From contig CAMGYJ010000006.1 of assembly GCA_946122785.1 (NCBI GenBank), positions 70,247,676 to 70,311,675 of the forward strand: 64,000 nucleotides of DNA. Reading direction: 5' to 3'. This document shows positions 10,803-22,099 of the stretch, piece after piece. Every line of letters starts with the position of its first letter. Position 1 is the stretch's first letter. The notes under the pieces are model-generated. The model was not told the origin of the DNA and ran no database searches. It saw only the letters and a list, made by a program, of their open reading frames with translations. The stretch comes from Linum tenue. Its lineage: Eukaryota > Streptophyta > Magnoliopsida > Malpighiales > Linaceae. The position numbers and the translations under genes are program-made.

Positions 10803-13800
10803 TAGGCTTGGCAACTGGGCCCGAATTCCGGGTACCTGTCCGGGCCCGATCCGTTACCTGGCGGGTTAAATCCGTTTGACCGAATTGTTGACGGTTTTCG
10901 GGGAACCCGAAACTCGCTGTAGCCGGTTGACGGGCGGTGATGGTTTTGGTAAAATCCGCCCCGACAAGCCCCGCAACCCGCATTTAGAGAACCCTGCCCC
11001 CCCCCCCCCCCCTTCCCACTTCATTCGCGAAAAATCATCTTCCTCTGATAAACCAATCTCCAAGCCCAACCCTTCCCCTTCTGCTTTCTCCTCAAATCTC
11101 GCAGTTTTCTCTTCGATTGTAGAGAAAAACGACATTAATCCCTACATTGATTGCTCAAAAGATCAGATACCCAATCAATCTGTTGAAACTCAATCGATTT
11201 TTTCGAATCGAGCCTTTCCTGATGGCGATTACAGCTGCAATTGCCCTTAATCGACTCTTTCTCTTCGCCTTGAGCTTTATCTTCTACATCTTCTTCATGC
11301 ATGCCTTTATAAATAGTCTAATTGATTGTTTTGGCAATTTTCATCACAGATTCTCAGAATGCAAAGTCGCAAACCACTCTAGAAGCTTGTAGCCGCGTGT
11401 AATCCCTGTTGAGAATTCCAGTCACTGGAACTGCAGGGAGCACAACTGCACAAGCCGTAAGTCTTCTTGTAGCCTTACTCTGTGGATCTGGTTATTTCTA
11501 ACTTATGAGTGCGTGTTGCATAATTGCATGTTTAACTCATCCCCTGTTTCGTGATTTCTGTAGAGTTGCAGGGTTACTGACTGCCCTGTTTCATTGATCA
11601 TTAACTAATCACGAAGATAATTTAGTCGATTTTACAGTCGGGAGTCTTATTAGTACTAGTCATTAGTTCTTAGTTTAAGTTGATTTAACCTTAGTTGTTT
11701 TCTTTTTCCTGATTGATGAACAAGTGAGGCAATGGAAGGTGTTGAATTCAGCAACTCTCCCAACTCTCAATCCACACACCCACTCATCAACCCTGAACCC
11801 GAGCAGCAGCAACCATTGATTGCTGGTGATGCACCACCAGCAGCTGCTGTGAATGATGGTAATGTAGTGACTGCTGCTGGTGATGCACCAGTCAATGATG
11901 GTGAGCCTTCTCCGCTTCCATTTGGGGCCAAACGTCCATTAAAAAGCGATGCTTGGCCTCACTTTACTAGGTTTGTTGATAAGTCTGGTGTGATGAAAGC
12001 TAAGTGCAAATATTGCCGTAAGATTCTTGGTGGTGATACTAGCAATGGTACCTCTCATTTGAGGAATCATAAAAAAGTATGTGTTCAAAAACAGATTTAT
12101 GATGGCCATTAGAAAAATATTGCCACTAATTTCCTTCCAAATGGTTTTCTTGGGAGGAAAGAAATATGTACTGGTCAGTTTAATGCAGAGGTTTCTCGGA
12201 AGGAACTTGTTACTATGATTTTGATGCATGAGTATCCACTCAGTATGGTGGATCACTTGTACTTCAAAATATTTTGCAATTCTCTGCAACCCTTGTTCAA
12301 AGTTTCTTGTAGAAACACTTGTAAGAGTGACATTCTTGCTATGTATGGGATTGAGAGGAAAAAGATGCAAAAGTTGATTGATGGTAACAAAGGTCGAATT
12401 GCTGTCACCACTGACATGTGGACAACAGGTAATCAAAAGAGAGCATACATGGCTGTAACTGCTCATTATGTTGACAATAAGTGGAACCTTAGGAGCCACT
12501 TGCTAAGGTATATGACATATTGGCTGTTTGAATCTTTCATTTTTTTGTGTTTAACAATAACCACTAACTAATGAATGGTTGTGCCTCTTGTTTGATGTTG
12601 TGTATCACAGGTTTCTCTACGTTCCTGCTCCTCATACTAGTGAGAAATTAGCAAGTGTGCTTCGAGAGGCCCTCATGTCCTGGAATGTGGATTGTAAGTT
12701 ATCCCCTATCACTCTTGATAATTGTTCTACAAATGATGCCATGATTCATAAGATGAAGAGAAAGATGGTTCTTTCTGACTTCATAATGAATGGTTCATTG
12801 CTACAAATGAGATGCTCTGCTCATATTCTCAACTTAATTGTGAAAGATGGACTTGAAATTATCAAAGATGGGATTGAAAAGATTAGGAAAAGTGTGGTAT
12901 ATTGGACTGCAACTCCAAGGAGAGTTGAGTTCTTTGACGAGACTGCTAAGCAAAAAGATGTTGGTATTTCTACCAAACTTGCACTAGACTGCCCTATTAG
13001 GTGGAATTCCACACTCACTATGCTTGAATCTGCAATTCCTTACAAGGATGTGTTCACTCGTTTGAGTCAGAGAGAACCTAATTATACTTTTGTGCCTAGC
13101 AGTGATGATTGAAAGTTTGCCACTGTGATCTCTAAAAAACTGGAGGTTTTCAAAAAAACTTTCAGATTTGTTTTCTAAAAGCAATTATCCTACTGCTAAT
13201 TTGTTCTTTCCTAAGATCTGTGACTTGAAATTCGAACTGAATGAGTGGAAATATGGTCCTGATGAGATCATTGGTGCAATGGTTGAAAAAATGTGGATCA
13301 AGTTCAGCATATACTGGACTGATATTCATGTGTTGTTTACTGTGGCTGTTGTGCGTGATCCTGCATACAAGCTTGAGTTGATTGGGTACTATTATGAAAA
13401 GTTTCAAAGCCTTGATCCTACTCTTGACCCTGCCACTGTTAAGACCACTATTTATAATGTGGTACGTGAGTATCAGTTGAAACAGAGGGCTAGGGATGAT
13501 CTTTCTGCCTCCTCTGGTTCTGGAAATGGTCTTGCTGTGCCTACCTCTAGCGACCTTGGCTTTGAGCTTTATCTAAGCCGAAGGAAAAGGTCTAAAACAA
13601 CTTCACTGTGCTCTGAATTGGACCATTATCCGAGTGAGGGTGTTAGTCCTCGAGCTCCTAATGTTGGTGTTTTGGATTGGTGGAGGGTGAATGCTGGAAA
13701 ATACCCTCTGTTGCAAGAGGTAGCAAGAGATTTGCTTGTTGTACCAGTGACCTCTGTGGCCTCAGAATCAACCTTCAGCTCCTGTGGTAGGCTGTTGGAT

Positions 13801-14771
13801 CCTCACCGGAGTAGGCTGCACTTTGAAACTGTTGATGCAATCATGTGCACCCGTACCTGGATTAAGGATGATATTAGCAAAGGTAAGGGGTTTATTTAAT
13901 TGTTTCCAGCTCTGTTTGTGGTTTAATGTGAAATTAACTAACTCAATTCTCCTTTCTTTTGTCTGCAGATGCTGGAAAGGAGGGGATTAACGAATTAGAT
14001 AGCTGTTTTTTTCCATTGACAATGGAGGATCCCAGTTGTGAAGACTTTAAGAAAGGAGGTTAGTGAATACTGAACAATTAGTTAGTAATTTCAATTTCAA
14101 AGTTGGTGAATACTGAACAAATTTGTATGTGGTCACAGATTTTCAAGATCGTGCACTCATGGACTTTGATGCTTGAAGATCAAACATGCGACTGCTGCTG
14201 CTGAGTGCTTGTTGCTGCTGGAGAGACTTGCTGCTGTTGTCTGCTGGAGAGTTGAGACTGGAGAGTTGCTGCCTGCTGGAGAGTTGCTACTGCCTACTGC
14301 TGGAGAGTTGCTGTTGTTTAATGTTGAGCTTGATGGCTCATTTTCTTTAAGTTTGCCTTGCTGCACTTTGGTGGATTTGTGTTTTGCTAGTTGCTACTCT
14401 GTTTTATAGCTTGGATTGAAGTTTATGAACTTGTGACTATGAATTGGATGCCTTGATCCTTTTGGATTTGTTTAGACAGTTCAGATTTTGGAAATTAGAG
14501 CTAGAGTGCCATTTGATTTTTCTCTAAGAATTTCCAGGTTGCATCCTTTGAATTTTGTTTGTTTTGTTTTGGTTTGGTTTTTTTCCAGGCTGACAATGGT
14601 AGCGGGTATACCCGATAACCCGATTGGAGCCCGCTACCCGATGGATTCAGAGTTGGGCCTGAAAATAAGCCCAGCAAGGCTAGTGGGACGGATTCGGGAA
14701 AAGCCCGACAGGCTTTCGGGCGGGTGGCGGATAGCCCTCCCCAGCCCCGATCCGACCCGTTGCCAAGCCTA
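10803..14771 (+). mobile_element. hAT transposon with transposase gene, near-complete
   Basis: The element begins TAGGCTTGGCAACtGGGCCCG and ends CCCGTTGCCAAGCCTA, a 13-bp perfect terminal inverted repeat. It is flanked by a perfect 8-bp duplication ACCATACC (10795-10802 and 14772-14779). At 3,969 bp it is the usual size for an autonomous plant hAT. GGGCCCG/CCCG-rich subterminal DNA, a run of 16 C at 10997-11012, a leader with a probable 5' UTR intron, the transposase gene and a CTGCTGGAGAGTT microsatellite-like stretch (14200-14315) follow in order. Perfect ends and few coding lesions point to a fairly recent insertion. Confidence 0.95.
11732..14063 (+). pseudogene. hAT transposase (BED zinc finger, RICESLEEPER-like), lightly broken
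   Basis: The order is: a Pro/Ala-rich N-terminus; a BED zinc finger (about 11939-12100; W-x-H-F, C-x2-C, H-x4-H-x4-C); the catalytic RNase H-like core (TTDMWTTGNQKRAYMAVT, later CSAHILNLIVKDGL and RWNSTLTMLE); and the C-terminal hAT dimerisation domain (LDWWRVN, then LLVVPVTSVASESTFSSCGR). Two introns are read as 12509-12610 and 13881-13968, and the stop is TAG 14061-14063. Lesions are an in-frame TAG at 12110, a TGA at 13110 where the family has Trp, and a frameshift near 13160. Three lesions over about 680 codons imply loss of function was recent. The element could still be mobilised in trans. Confidence 0.9.
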
Positions 14772-14968
14772 ACCATACCAATATTGCATTCGGTCAAGTT
14801 TGGTGCGATCCAAATGACAATTCAGTCCATTCTTTTCAGTATTTATATAATCAATGGAACCAAAGATTGAGCCACATTAAATTCGGTTCGATATGATCCG
14901 ATCCAAGAATCGATTTTGTCCGGCGTATTCCAGTATGGACTAACCCGTTGCACACTCCTATTCGGAGG

Positions 14969-17130
14969 CGAATGTACATTAACTCTGGAGTAAATAGTAG
15001 ATATAACTTGGTGAGATTGAAATTCAAAAACAGAATTGGACAACATTAGGTGGACTGGACTTGGAGGGGCAAATTGATCAAATCTGAATTACCATGTTGC
15101 CTTTCTCCTGTTAATGTATGAGACGTAGGGTATTATTGTAAATATATAACTAGTAGTAGAGCTAGGGTTAAGCCGTATAAGGCTATATATTCAGTAGGTT
15201 CGGTTGTATAGGGGTACGGTTTTAAGGTGATAATATTATTGACCGTGAGCTCTCTAGCTTATCGTAGTGTAGTTCTGTTCGATATCACGTAAATTCTGTA
15301 TCATTATCTCTTTATGCATGATTTTCGTTGTTTGATTGACATCTCCAACCATGAAGGTAGGAAAGATTGATCCAAAACAATGAGAATATCGCTCAACATT
15401 GAATTAGAGAACATTGTGGATAACGAGAGTCTGCTTTGGGTCCTTCATTTCGTCACTAGAGTCGCCTTCTGGTATCATTGCTGCCAAGGGCAAAACCTCA
15501 ATTTATGGAACTTTTCTTTGAGTGAATACAGTCACAATCTGGAATAATTTTTCACCATATATATGATCTTATCAATGATTATCATCTTCTTCTTTGTCTT
15601 TTACCAGTCTTTCATTTCCCTTTGGCTTCTCTTTATGGCTGTTAATGATGGAAACACATGGGGTTAGAAGTGAACTTGTTTAACTCGTGAAGCAAATTGT
15701 CAAAAGGCATTTGCTGTTTTAAAGTTGCAGAAAAGGGCAGGCAATACTTTCGTCTAAAGAGGTTATTAGCTAGCTTTATTGATTGATTGAATGCAATCAA
15801 CCACCAATTAGCGACTAAATAACCAACGTGACATCTTTGGAAGGACCTTTAAAAGAGAGAAATAACTTATCCCTCTCATTGGTTTTAATGTCAAGTTGTC
15901 AACAACTCGATTGTTTTGTATATTACTCGTGGATTTGATCTCTGTAGGGGATATTGTTAAAGGGAAAAGGCGGTCAATTCAACGTAGTCTTCTAGGTCAA
16001 TCTCGAAAGTGGGTCCATCAATATAACTAAGTTAACAGGAATTTTATACAACCTCAAACTGGTTTGCGAGTTAAACTTTGATAAGGTGATTCAACGATCA
16101 GACTTATCTAGCAGGTTGTCTACATATACTCAGTCTCCCACATTACCTAGTTGCATTTCACTATATGTTCGGTTTTGAGTGGGTTGCTCATCTTACCTTC
16201 ATCTAAAATGCAACGGTATTGTATTGATTGCATTTACGATGCCAAAATTCGTTTTTAGGCTCTGATATCGAACTTTATATTTCTACATTTTGCCTTATGA
16301 TATTTTTGAAACTTTGTTCCTTGATTTAGATATATGTATTTTCAATTGTAATTATTTGTTCTAATAATGCAATTATTCTTTGGAGTAAATATATTCTATA
16401 GAATTACCCCAGTTGTTTTATATATTAAAAATTTAAACATTTCCTTTGGTTGTAGCCATCTTAGTAATTCTATGTTTTAAAGGTTGTCTAATTTAAATAT
16501 AAGTTTTAATAATATTTATTGAATTAATATAGTTTGAAAAGTTTTGCATACAAACATGTAATTAAAAGTAATGAAAATTTTAGGTTGGATAGAAAATTAA
16601 CGGATGGTCTTTGGGACTTCTTCCGTAATACTCGTTGCACTAAACTTAATTTAGTGATATGGTTGCACTAAAACCCAAAGTTCAGTGATATTCGTTGCAA
16701 TTTACCCAAAATGTGGGTAATAAGTAATAACTAATAAGTAATGATTGCTACTGCTGCATGGACTCTTTCCTTTGCATTTTGTTGGTTTCCTTTTGGTTAA
16801 AGTTAAGTGGTTAGGTTGTAATTGTATGTTTTCAGTCATTAAACAGTTAGCATAATGATAGTAACGGGTGGGATAATGATGGACACAAACTACCACTTTA
16901 TCTTCCTAATCTGTCACTGTTCTCATTCTAAAACTGGATAATTGATTGTTGGTTCGTCTCTCACCGGTTGTTGACCCCAAATCTGAGTTGAATAATAATG
17001 AAAGCCCAAATTCAAGGCGAAACTGATGAGCCAAGAAATCGAATGGCAGGAGCTTGATACACAAGAAAAGTACTATGAGAGAAATGCAGAGAGTTCTACC
17101 CAACCCTGCAACATGGGAATGAAAGATTGT
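14969..17130. other. Intergenic DNA without a recognised gene
   Basis: AT-rich DNA with no supported coding region. About 15110-15310 has LTR-like wording (a TGT-start, a TATATATTC stretch) but lacks a testable partner or duplication. Confidence 0.4.
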
Positions 17131-17717
17131 AAAACCATACCAAAATCGTAAAAGTCAATAATACTGTATTTTATAATGAAATCATAGTTCAATATTCCAG
17201 ACTGCTAAATACTATCTATCTATTTAGCATCCGAACATCCGGTAGGAGGTTTCTTGATCGGACGCCAGTACGACCCTTACTTGAAACACAAAATCATAAC
17301 AATCTCCACCATCAAAATCATTTGTGGAACTAAAAGCCAACAGCTTCCATTACATTATTTAAAACATGACAACGGCTATGTCCCAGACTCAACAGCCAAA
17401 GGGAACTCGAACAGAAGTTGACAGCGACTCGGGCAAACCTAAAAAATCCACACCAACACCCTTAAAAACTCTCCAGCTTCATTTACTAACCATGGTCAAA
17501 GAAAACAAAGGTCAAATGGTCTGGCAAGGCTGAATACAAGTTAACTTCTTGAGAAACAGGAAGATAAGAAGAGCACAGAGATGAATCCTAATCAGAATGA
17601 TAAACTAGAAATTGTACAAACATCTCGCTGAACAGGTAACCTATATATTTCACACAAAAAAGGAGAGAAAAATGGACACAGAAACAACAAAAACCGGGGG
17701 AGAGGTAGTGATCACTT
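17131..17717 (-). other. Probable 3' UTR and downstream DNA of the EF-hand/TPR gene
   Basis: No ORF is supported on either strand. The position directly after the stop codon on the minus strand makes a 3' UTR likely for the proximal part. The poly(A) site is not determined. Confidence 0.35.
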
Positions 17718-20129
17718 TCATTTCTCTTCATTGGAATGAACTGGAAAGCAGAGGCATTTATCCTTCATCGCATCCGATTCACTTGCATACTCTTTGAACT
17801 TGTACTCCTGCAGCTGCCTCGAAGAAGACGGTACTTTCCCCTCACCGTAGCACTGACTACACAGGCTGAAACTCGACTTCATCTCCTTGAACCGGGAACC
17901 GATGATAGGGTACCTGCAAACCGAGCAGACATGGGAACCATGCCGGTTTCTGTCCTCAGCTTCTAGCTTCACTAGGGTCGAAAGGATACCAAATCCCCAG
18001 TCTCGATCATCAAACATGACTTGGAACTCGTTGAATGACACCATGGAGGAATCAGTTTCTCCATGAACCTCCAGGATTTCGCTGATTCCTTGAGACGGAA
18101 GGTACATAGCTCTTAACAGCTTGATGTACCCTACAGCATCAACTCTCTTGATCTGAGAACCTCCTTCATTCACAGGCCGCCATAGTAGAGCATCGAAGGC
18201 AACCCGCTTCCTCTTCTCGGGGCTACCACTGCATAGGGGTGCAAGAACAGCAAAGAACATACCCAGATCAACCCTTCCTGAACCCGACTCATCGAGAACC
18301 GAGAGTATTCTCTCGTTGATTCCTTTCACCGCTCCCTGGAAGATCTCGGGTTTCAGGAAATTAAGGAACTTTCTTAGAATCTCTTCCAAGTTAGGCTTCC
18401 GTATGGACTTCTCGGGTACACCCCCGCCAGAGTAAGAAACAGGTACATCGTTCTCTCTCATTTCCTTCTTCAGAAGATCCACATCACACCGATTCAACCG
18501 GGTGATCCTCTGGAAGGCTCTGATTTGAAAGGCGTTGCGAAGCTCCTGTCTCTGTGTGGTTTTCTCGCCCAAGGTTTTGAACTTGGAGAGCTCCACGGTG
18601 ATAAAAGGACCGTCACCGTTAGCAGTTCCATTGGGCTTGACTTTCTTCTTCTGCAGCTGCTTCAAGTGGTAGATAGCATCGTGCAACTCAACCCTATTGG
18701 TCATTTTCAGAGCCTTCTTAAGAGTTTTCTTTGCTTCCTCAGTTTCTCCAGCACCCAATAATGAAACTGCCATGTTCAGCTGAGCTCGCCAATGGTTTGG
18801 CCATAAAACCAGCACCCTGCTATACATTTCTGAAGCTCTCTGAAACCTACCCAAGTCCATGTAAAGCCCACCCAGATTATAGAGCGCATCCACATGTCCG
18901 GGTTTCAGATCTATAGCCTTCTGAAACACTTCTATAGCCTTCTCATCCTCTCCCATTGCATGCAAAGCAGAAGCTAAATCACAATGGGCATCGGCATAGT
19001 CTGGTTTCAGATAAATTGCCTCTTCCAAGGCCTTAACAGCTGCCCTGTATTCTCCCACCCCAAAAAGGGCACTACCTAACAACTTCAAAGCTCTATAATG
19101 TGTTGGACAAAGAATGGCAGCTTCTCTGTAATATTCACAAGCACTTAGAACCATACCTTCACCTTCCAGCGCAATGCCGAGATTAACATAAATCTGAGGC
19201 AACAAATATGTCCATTGATTCCCACCTGCCTCAGCTGCCTCAAGTGCCAGCAAGAACTCCTCTTTGGCCTCTCTATATCTGCCTAGAACATACAGGCAAT
19301 TCCCAGTTCGGAAATGCGGCCTCACATCCATGGGCTGAAGCTCACAAGCTCTCTTGAAACTCACTAAAGCTTCCTTGAACAACTGATGCTCATACAAAAC
19401 CCTCCCAATTGCCATATGACCATCAAATGCTTCTTCTCTGGATCTAGCCCCATCAGCTCTAGTCCTCAAAGCTCCCAATTCCTTCACGAAGGATGCATAA
19501 TCATGCCCGGCCTCTTCCCAGATAATTCTCTTATCAGAGATCTCCGATGAGGGACCCAATTCCCTCGACCAACCGGCGTCGGAGTAACTATCAACGTTAT
19601 CCCCCTTCAATTTCCCGTCTTTAGCCTGCTTGGCTTTCAACCTCTTGATCAAAATCTCCAAATCATCGACAATCTTCCAAGTATCGTCGAACACAATACC
19701 GTGGTTAGGAGAGACAGCCCACGCCGCAGTCCGCTGCTTCTTCTGCGCCTCAATTACTCTCTCGTCGGCAATCGACGACGACGCCTCCGCCGCTTCCGAG
19801 ATCCCTTTGTTGTTGTCGTTGTTGTTATCGTCCAAATTGAGCTCCAGCTCCAGCGCGTCGAAGTCACGGTCGACGTCGCCGGCACCGTCGTCGTAGGTCC
19901 GCAAAAGCCCCTCGTATGTCAAACCTTTGTCCCCGTCGATGAACTCGCCGTACGTCCGAAACACCTCGTCGAGGATGGCATTGATTTGCTCCTCGCTGAA
20001 TTTCACCCGGGGGTTAACGGCCACCACCAGAGCCGACATTTCCTCCCTGTTGAGCCCGCCGTCGCTGTTGAGGTCGAACTGCTGGAAAATCCTCTTCACC
20101 TTCTCCGATCTGCTCCCTCTGGTGGCCAT
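17718..20129 (-). CDS. EF-hand and TPR protein (At1g05150/At2g32450-like), 803 aa
   Basis: A single uninterrupted exon. Residues 19-30 form a canonical EF-hand loop (D-x-N-x-D-G-G-L-x-x-x-E). A second, degenerate EF-like segment lies near residues 60-75 (IDGDKGLTYEG). An Asp/Asn-rich linker (about 90-110) precedes seven or so TPR units at about 235-480, recognisable by G-x-x-L-Y...F-x-x-A...P positions. The C-terminal third holds a less conserved region and a pair of C-x2-C motifs (CSVCRYP... and CSQCYGEGK, about residues 735-770), suggesting a small zinc site. Architecture, intronless structure and length agree with the plant calcium-binding tetratricopeptide family of about 800 residues. 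Function is unassigned; calcium-regulated scaffolding is the usual inference. Antisense frames over the 5' end are shadows. Confidence 0.94.
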   Translation of the reverse strand: MATRGSRSEKVKRIFQQFDLNSDGGLNREEMSALVVAVNPRVKFSEEQINAILDEVFRTYGEFIDGDKGLTYEGLLRTYDDGAGDVDRDFDALELELNLDDNNNDNNKGISEAAEASSSIADERVIEAQKKQRTAAWAVSPNHGIVFDDTWKIVDDLEILIKRLKAKQAKDGKLKGDNVDSYSDAGWSRELGPSSEISDKRIIWEEAGHDYASFVKELGALRTRADGARSREEAFDGHMAIGRVLYEHQLFKEALVSFKRACELQPMDVRPHFRTGNCLYVLGRYREAKEEFLLALEAAEAGGNQWTYLLPQIYVNLGIALEGEGMVLSACEYYREAAILCPTHYRALKLLGSALFGVGEYRAAVKALEEAIYLKPDYADAHCDLASALHAMGEDEKAIEVFQKAIDLKPGHVDALYNLGGLYMDLGRFQRASEMYSRVLVLWPNHWRAQLNMAVSLLGAGETEEAKKTLKKALKMTNRVELHDAIYHLKQLQKKKVKPNGTANGDGPFITVELSKFKTLGEKTTQRQELRNAFQIRAFQRITRLNRCDVDLLKKEMRENDVPVSYSGGGVPEKSIRKPNLEEILRKFLNFLKPEIFQGAVKGINERILSVLDESGSGRVDLGMFFAVLAPLCSGSPEKRKRVAFDALLWRPVNEGGSQIKRVDAVGYIKLLRAMYLPSQGISEILEVHGETDSSMVSFNEFQVMFDDRDWGFGILSTLVKLEAEDRNRHGSHVCSVCRYPIIGSRFKEMKSSFSLCSQCYGEGKVPSSSRQLQEYKFKEYASESDAMKDKCLCFPVHSNEEK

Positions 20130-20734
20130 TTCTTCTCCTTCCTCTCTCCCTCCCTCCTGTGATATTCCTAGGGCTGAGGTTCGGGAGACGGGAGAAGACG
20201 AATTACAGCGAAATTAGGAGGAAATGAGAATTTTACAGAGAAGTGGAGGAATTGGGAAATTTTTACAATCTCTTAATCAACGCAGAGCTACACAGAGGAA
20301 ATGGAACAAGAAAACAGTCTCTCTCTCTTTCTCTTCTCCCTCCCGCCCGCTTTCTTCCTCTGAAATCGGCAGAATCCTAGGGTTTAAGATTAGGGATTTT
20401 CCCGCTCTCATTGCCGTTTCTGGAAACCTTGGAAGGGGAAAGGAAGAAGAAGCTAAGGGAGAGTCTTTTCTTTCTCCTTCTTGCTTTCCCTTTCCTTTTC
20501 CTTGTCCTTAAAAACTTTTTTTTTTGGTGTTTTTCCCCTTTTCCGCTTTTCTTCAGGAGAATCTTTTTTTTTTTTTATCGACCTCTAATCGACAGCTGGT
20601 AGTGAAGAAATTTTTTTGGTTGTTACTAATTTACCTAATAAATAAATAAAATTCTATAGGGACTACTTCGGTCTCTACTGATTATTAATAATTTTTCGTT
20701 ATGAAATTATTAATTCCGTATTTTCCTAAAGAAC
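20130..20734 (-). promoter_or_regulatory. 5' UTR and promoter region of the EF-hand/TPR gene
   Basis: The region upstream on the minus strand is purine-rich close to the start (minus: GGAGGGAGAGAGGAAGGAGAAGAA before ATGGCC). Beyond are pyrimidine-rich tracts (plus strand 20310-20350, 20460-20575) and an AAACCCTA telo-box on the minus strand at about 20377-20384. No TATA box is convincing. Confidence 0.4.
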
Positions 20735-21118
20735 CAAGGTTGTTAAACCCCTATTGAACCCCTGGTTGGATCCGGTCTGACTCAAGTCGAGCTTCAAAAC
20801 GGTCTCCAGAAAGCCCCTCGGTCCGACCCTCAAAGTGGAAGAAGAAGAGAGGAGGAAGAGAGGAAGATGAACGAAGGAAGGAAAACGGTGGGTGGGTCAT
20901 GAAAGTTAGATAGATTTATTTTGGGGAAAATAAGTTTTTAATACATATATGCAAGATAAATGTTATTTCAATCATTAAATATTTAATTACTAACTTATTT
21001 GTATATATATTTAGTAAACGTCTAAAACGGCTCAAACCGGCCGGACCCCGATCAGACAATTAAACTTCAAACCCCTTGCTTAACAGGCGCAATGACATAA
21101 ACCGGTTTGACAACCTTG
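20735..21118. mobile_element. Putative hAT-like MITE without detectable TSD
   Basis: The ends are inverted: CAAGGTTGTTAAACCC (20735) and CCGGTTTGACAACCTTG (to 21118). GGTCCGAC and CCGGCCGGACC words near both ends are like the subterminal words of the hAT MITEs elsewhere in the window. Flanks do not show a duplication, so the insertion is old or its edges are misread. Confidence 0.55.
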
Positions 21119-21963
21119 TTTATAATAGAGGGAATCCTTAGTTGAAATGAATGAATGATTGAAAATTTTAGAAAAATTATTATTGATAGCCTAGTTTGAT
21201 TGTACCCCTAAAATGAATGTTTAATTGTCTTGATTACCATATGTCAACACGAAGGTTTCATTTGGAAAAAAATAAATTTTGATTAGCATATTTATACGTG
21301 AAATAATGTAAGCAAAGTGAGAAAATAGTCATGTTATAGTTTGGGATGACGTATAATTAATTTAGCTACTAAAAAATACATTAAGAATATAATAAAAATT
21401 ATTGATATATCCATTAAATCATATGTTATCGCAAATATTAACTTCATAAATTCATCTAATCAACTGAACTCACTATTATGAAGAGAACCAGAATCACTTT
21501 TTCATTTTACATGTCATAATTGAAGCTATTTTTTGAACCACTAAGATAAATATATCAAAGAAATTGTTTACTTATTAGTCTATAAATCCTCTCCAAAATC
21601 GAAAAGCTGTCCCTAGTAACGAATTTCTTGTATGAAGTATTAATAATTATAAAGTATTCTTTGAGACATGAAGCAGCAAAACTATGACTCTGTCTGTCTC
21701 TACCAAGTTAGGTAATTATTTGTTGTGTTTTTTCCCCCTGCTGTAAACAGCCTCAACATAGACCTAGTTAGAATGTGATCCCAAGGCACATGCTTTGACC
21801 AAAATAACAACTAATTGTTTTGTTAGAATTTATTTATTTATGCTAATTACAATCTTGCTTGCCGTCTCATTGTTGTATGGTATCGATCTGGCTGTGGGCC
21901 TATCGACCGTCAGTTGGCTAGTGGTGGGCTGAAAATGGATCCGTGAGTAAAGCGCTCGGGCCA
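21119..21963. other. AT-rich intergenic DNA, nothing recognised
   Basis: No coding frame, RNA gene or repeat with definable ends was found up to the LINE target duplication. Confidence 0.4.
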
Positions 21964-22099
21964 AGCTGGCCCACCTTTTTTCTTACCGCAAAATCATCTT
22001 TAATCTTTTATTCGACCAACCGATACAAAGAAACAATATTACACTCCCTACACTTTTTATAGGAAATCAGAAATTAGATCAATATACTAATCCAATCAT

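Larger units (their letters stand above)
10706..14960. mobile_element. Short hAT-type MITE (278 bp without its insert)
   Basis: Left end TTGGGGTGTGCAATGG (10706) and right end CCGTTGCACACTCCTA (to 14960) are imperfect terminal inverted repeats. Flanks TTCAGAGG (10698-10705) and TTCGGAGG (14961-14968) match at 7 of 8 bases. The larger hAT at 10803-14771 sits inside it. Removing that insert and one TSD copy leaves a 278-bp element with GGTTCGATTCGG/CGGTTCGATATG-like subterminal words. Confidence 0.82.

Noticed and set aside
15110..15310. Possible relict LTR
   Set aside because: Has a TGT start and a TATA-like stretch but no partner LTR, primer site or duplication.
19630..20217. Plus-strand ORFs of 88-153 codons
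   Set aside because: Shadows of the N-terminal coding region of the EF-hand/TPR gene on the minus strand.
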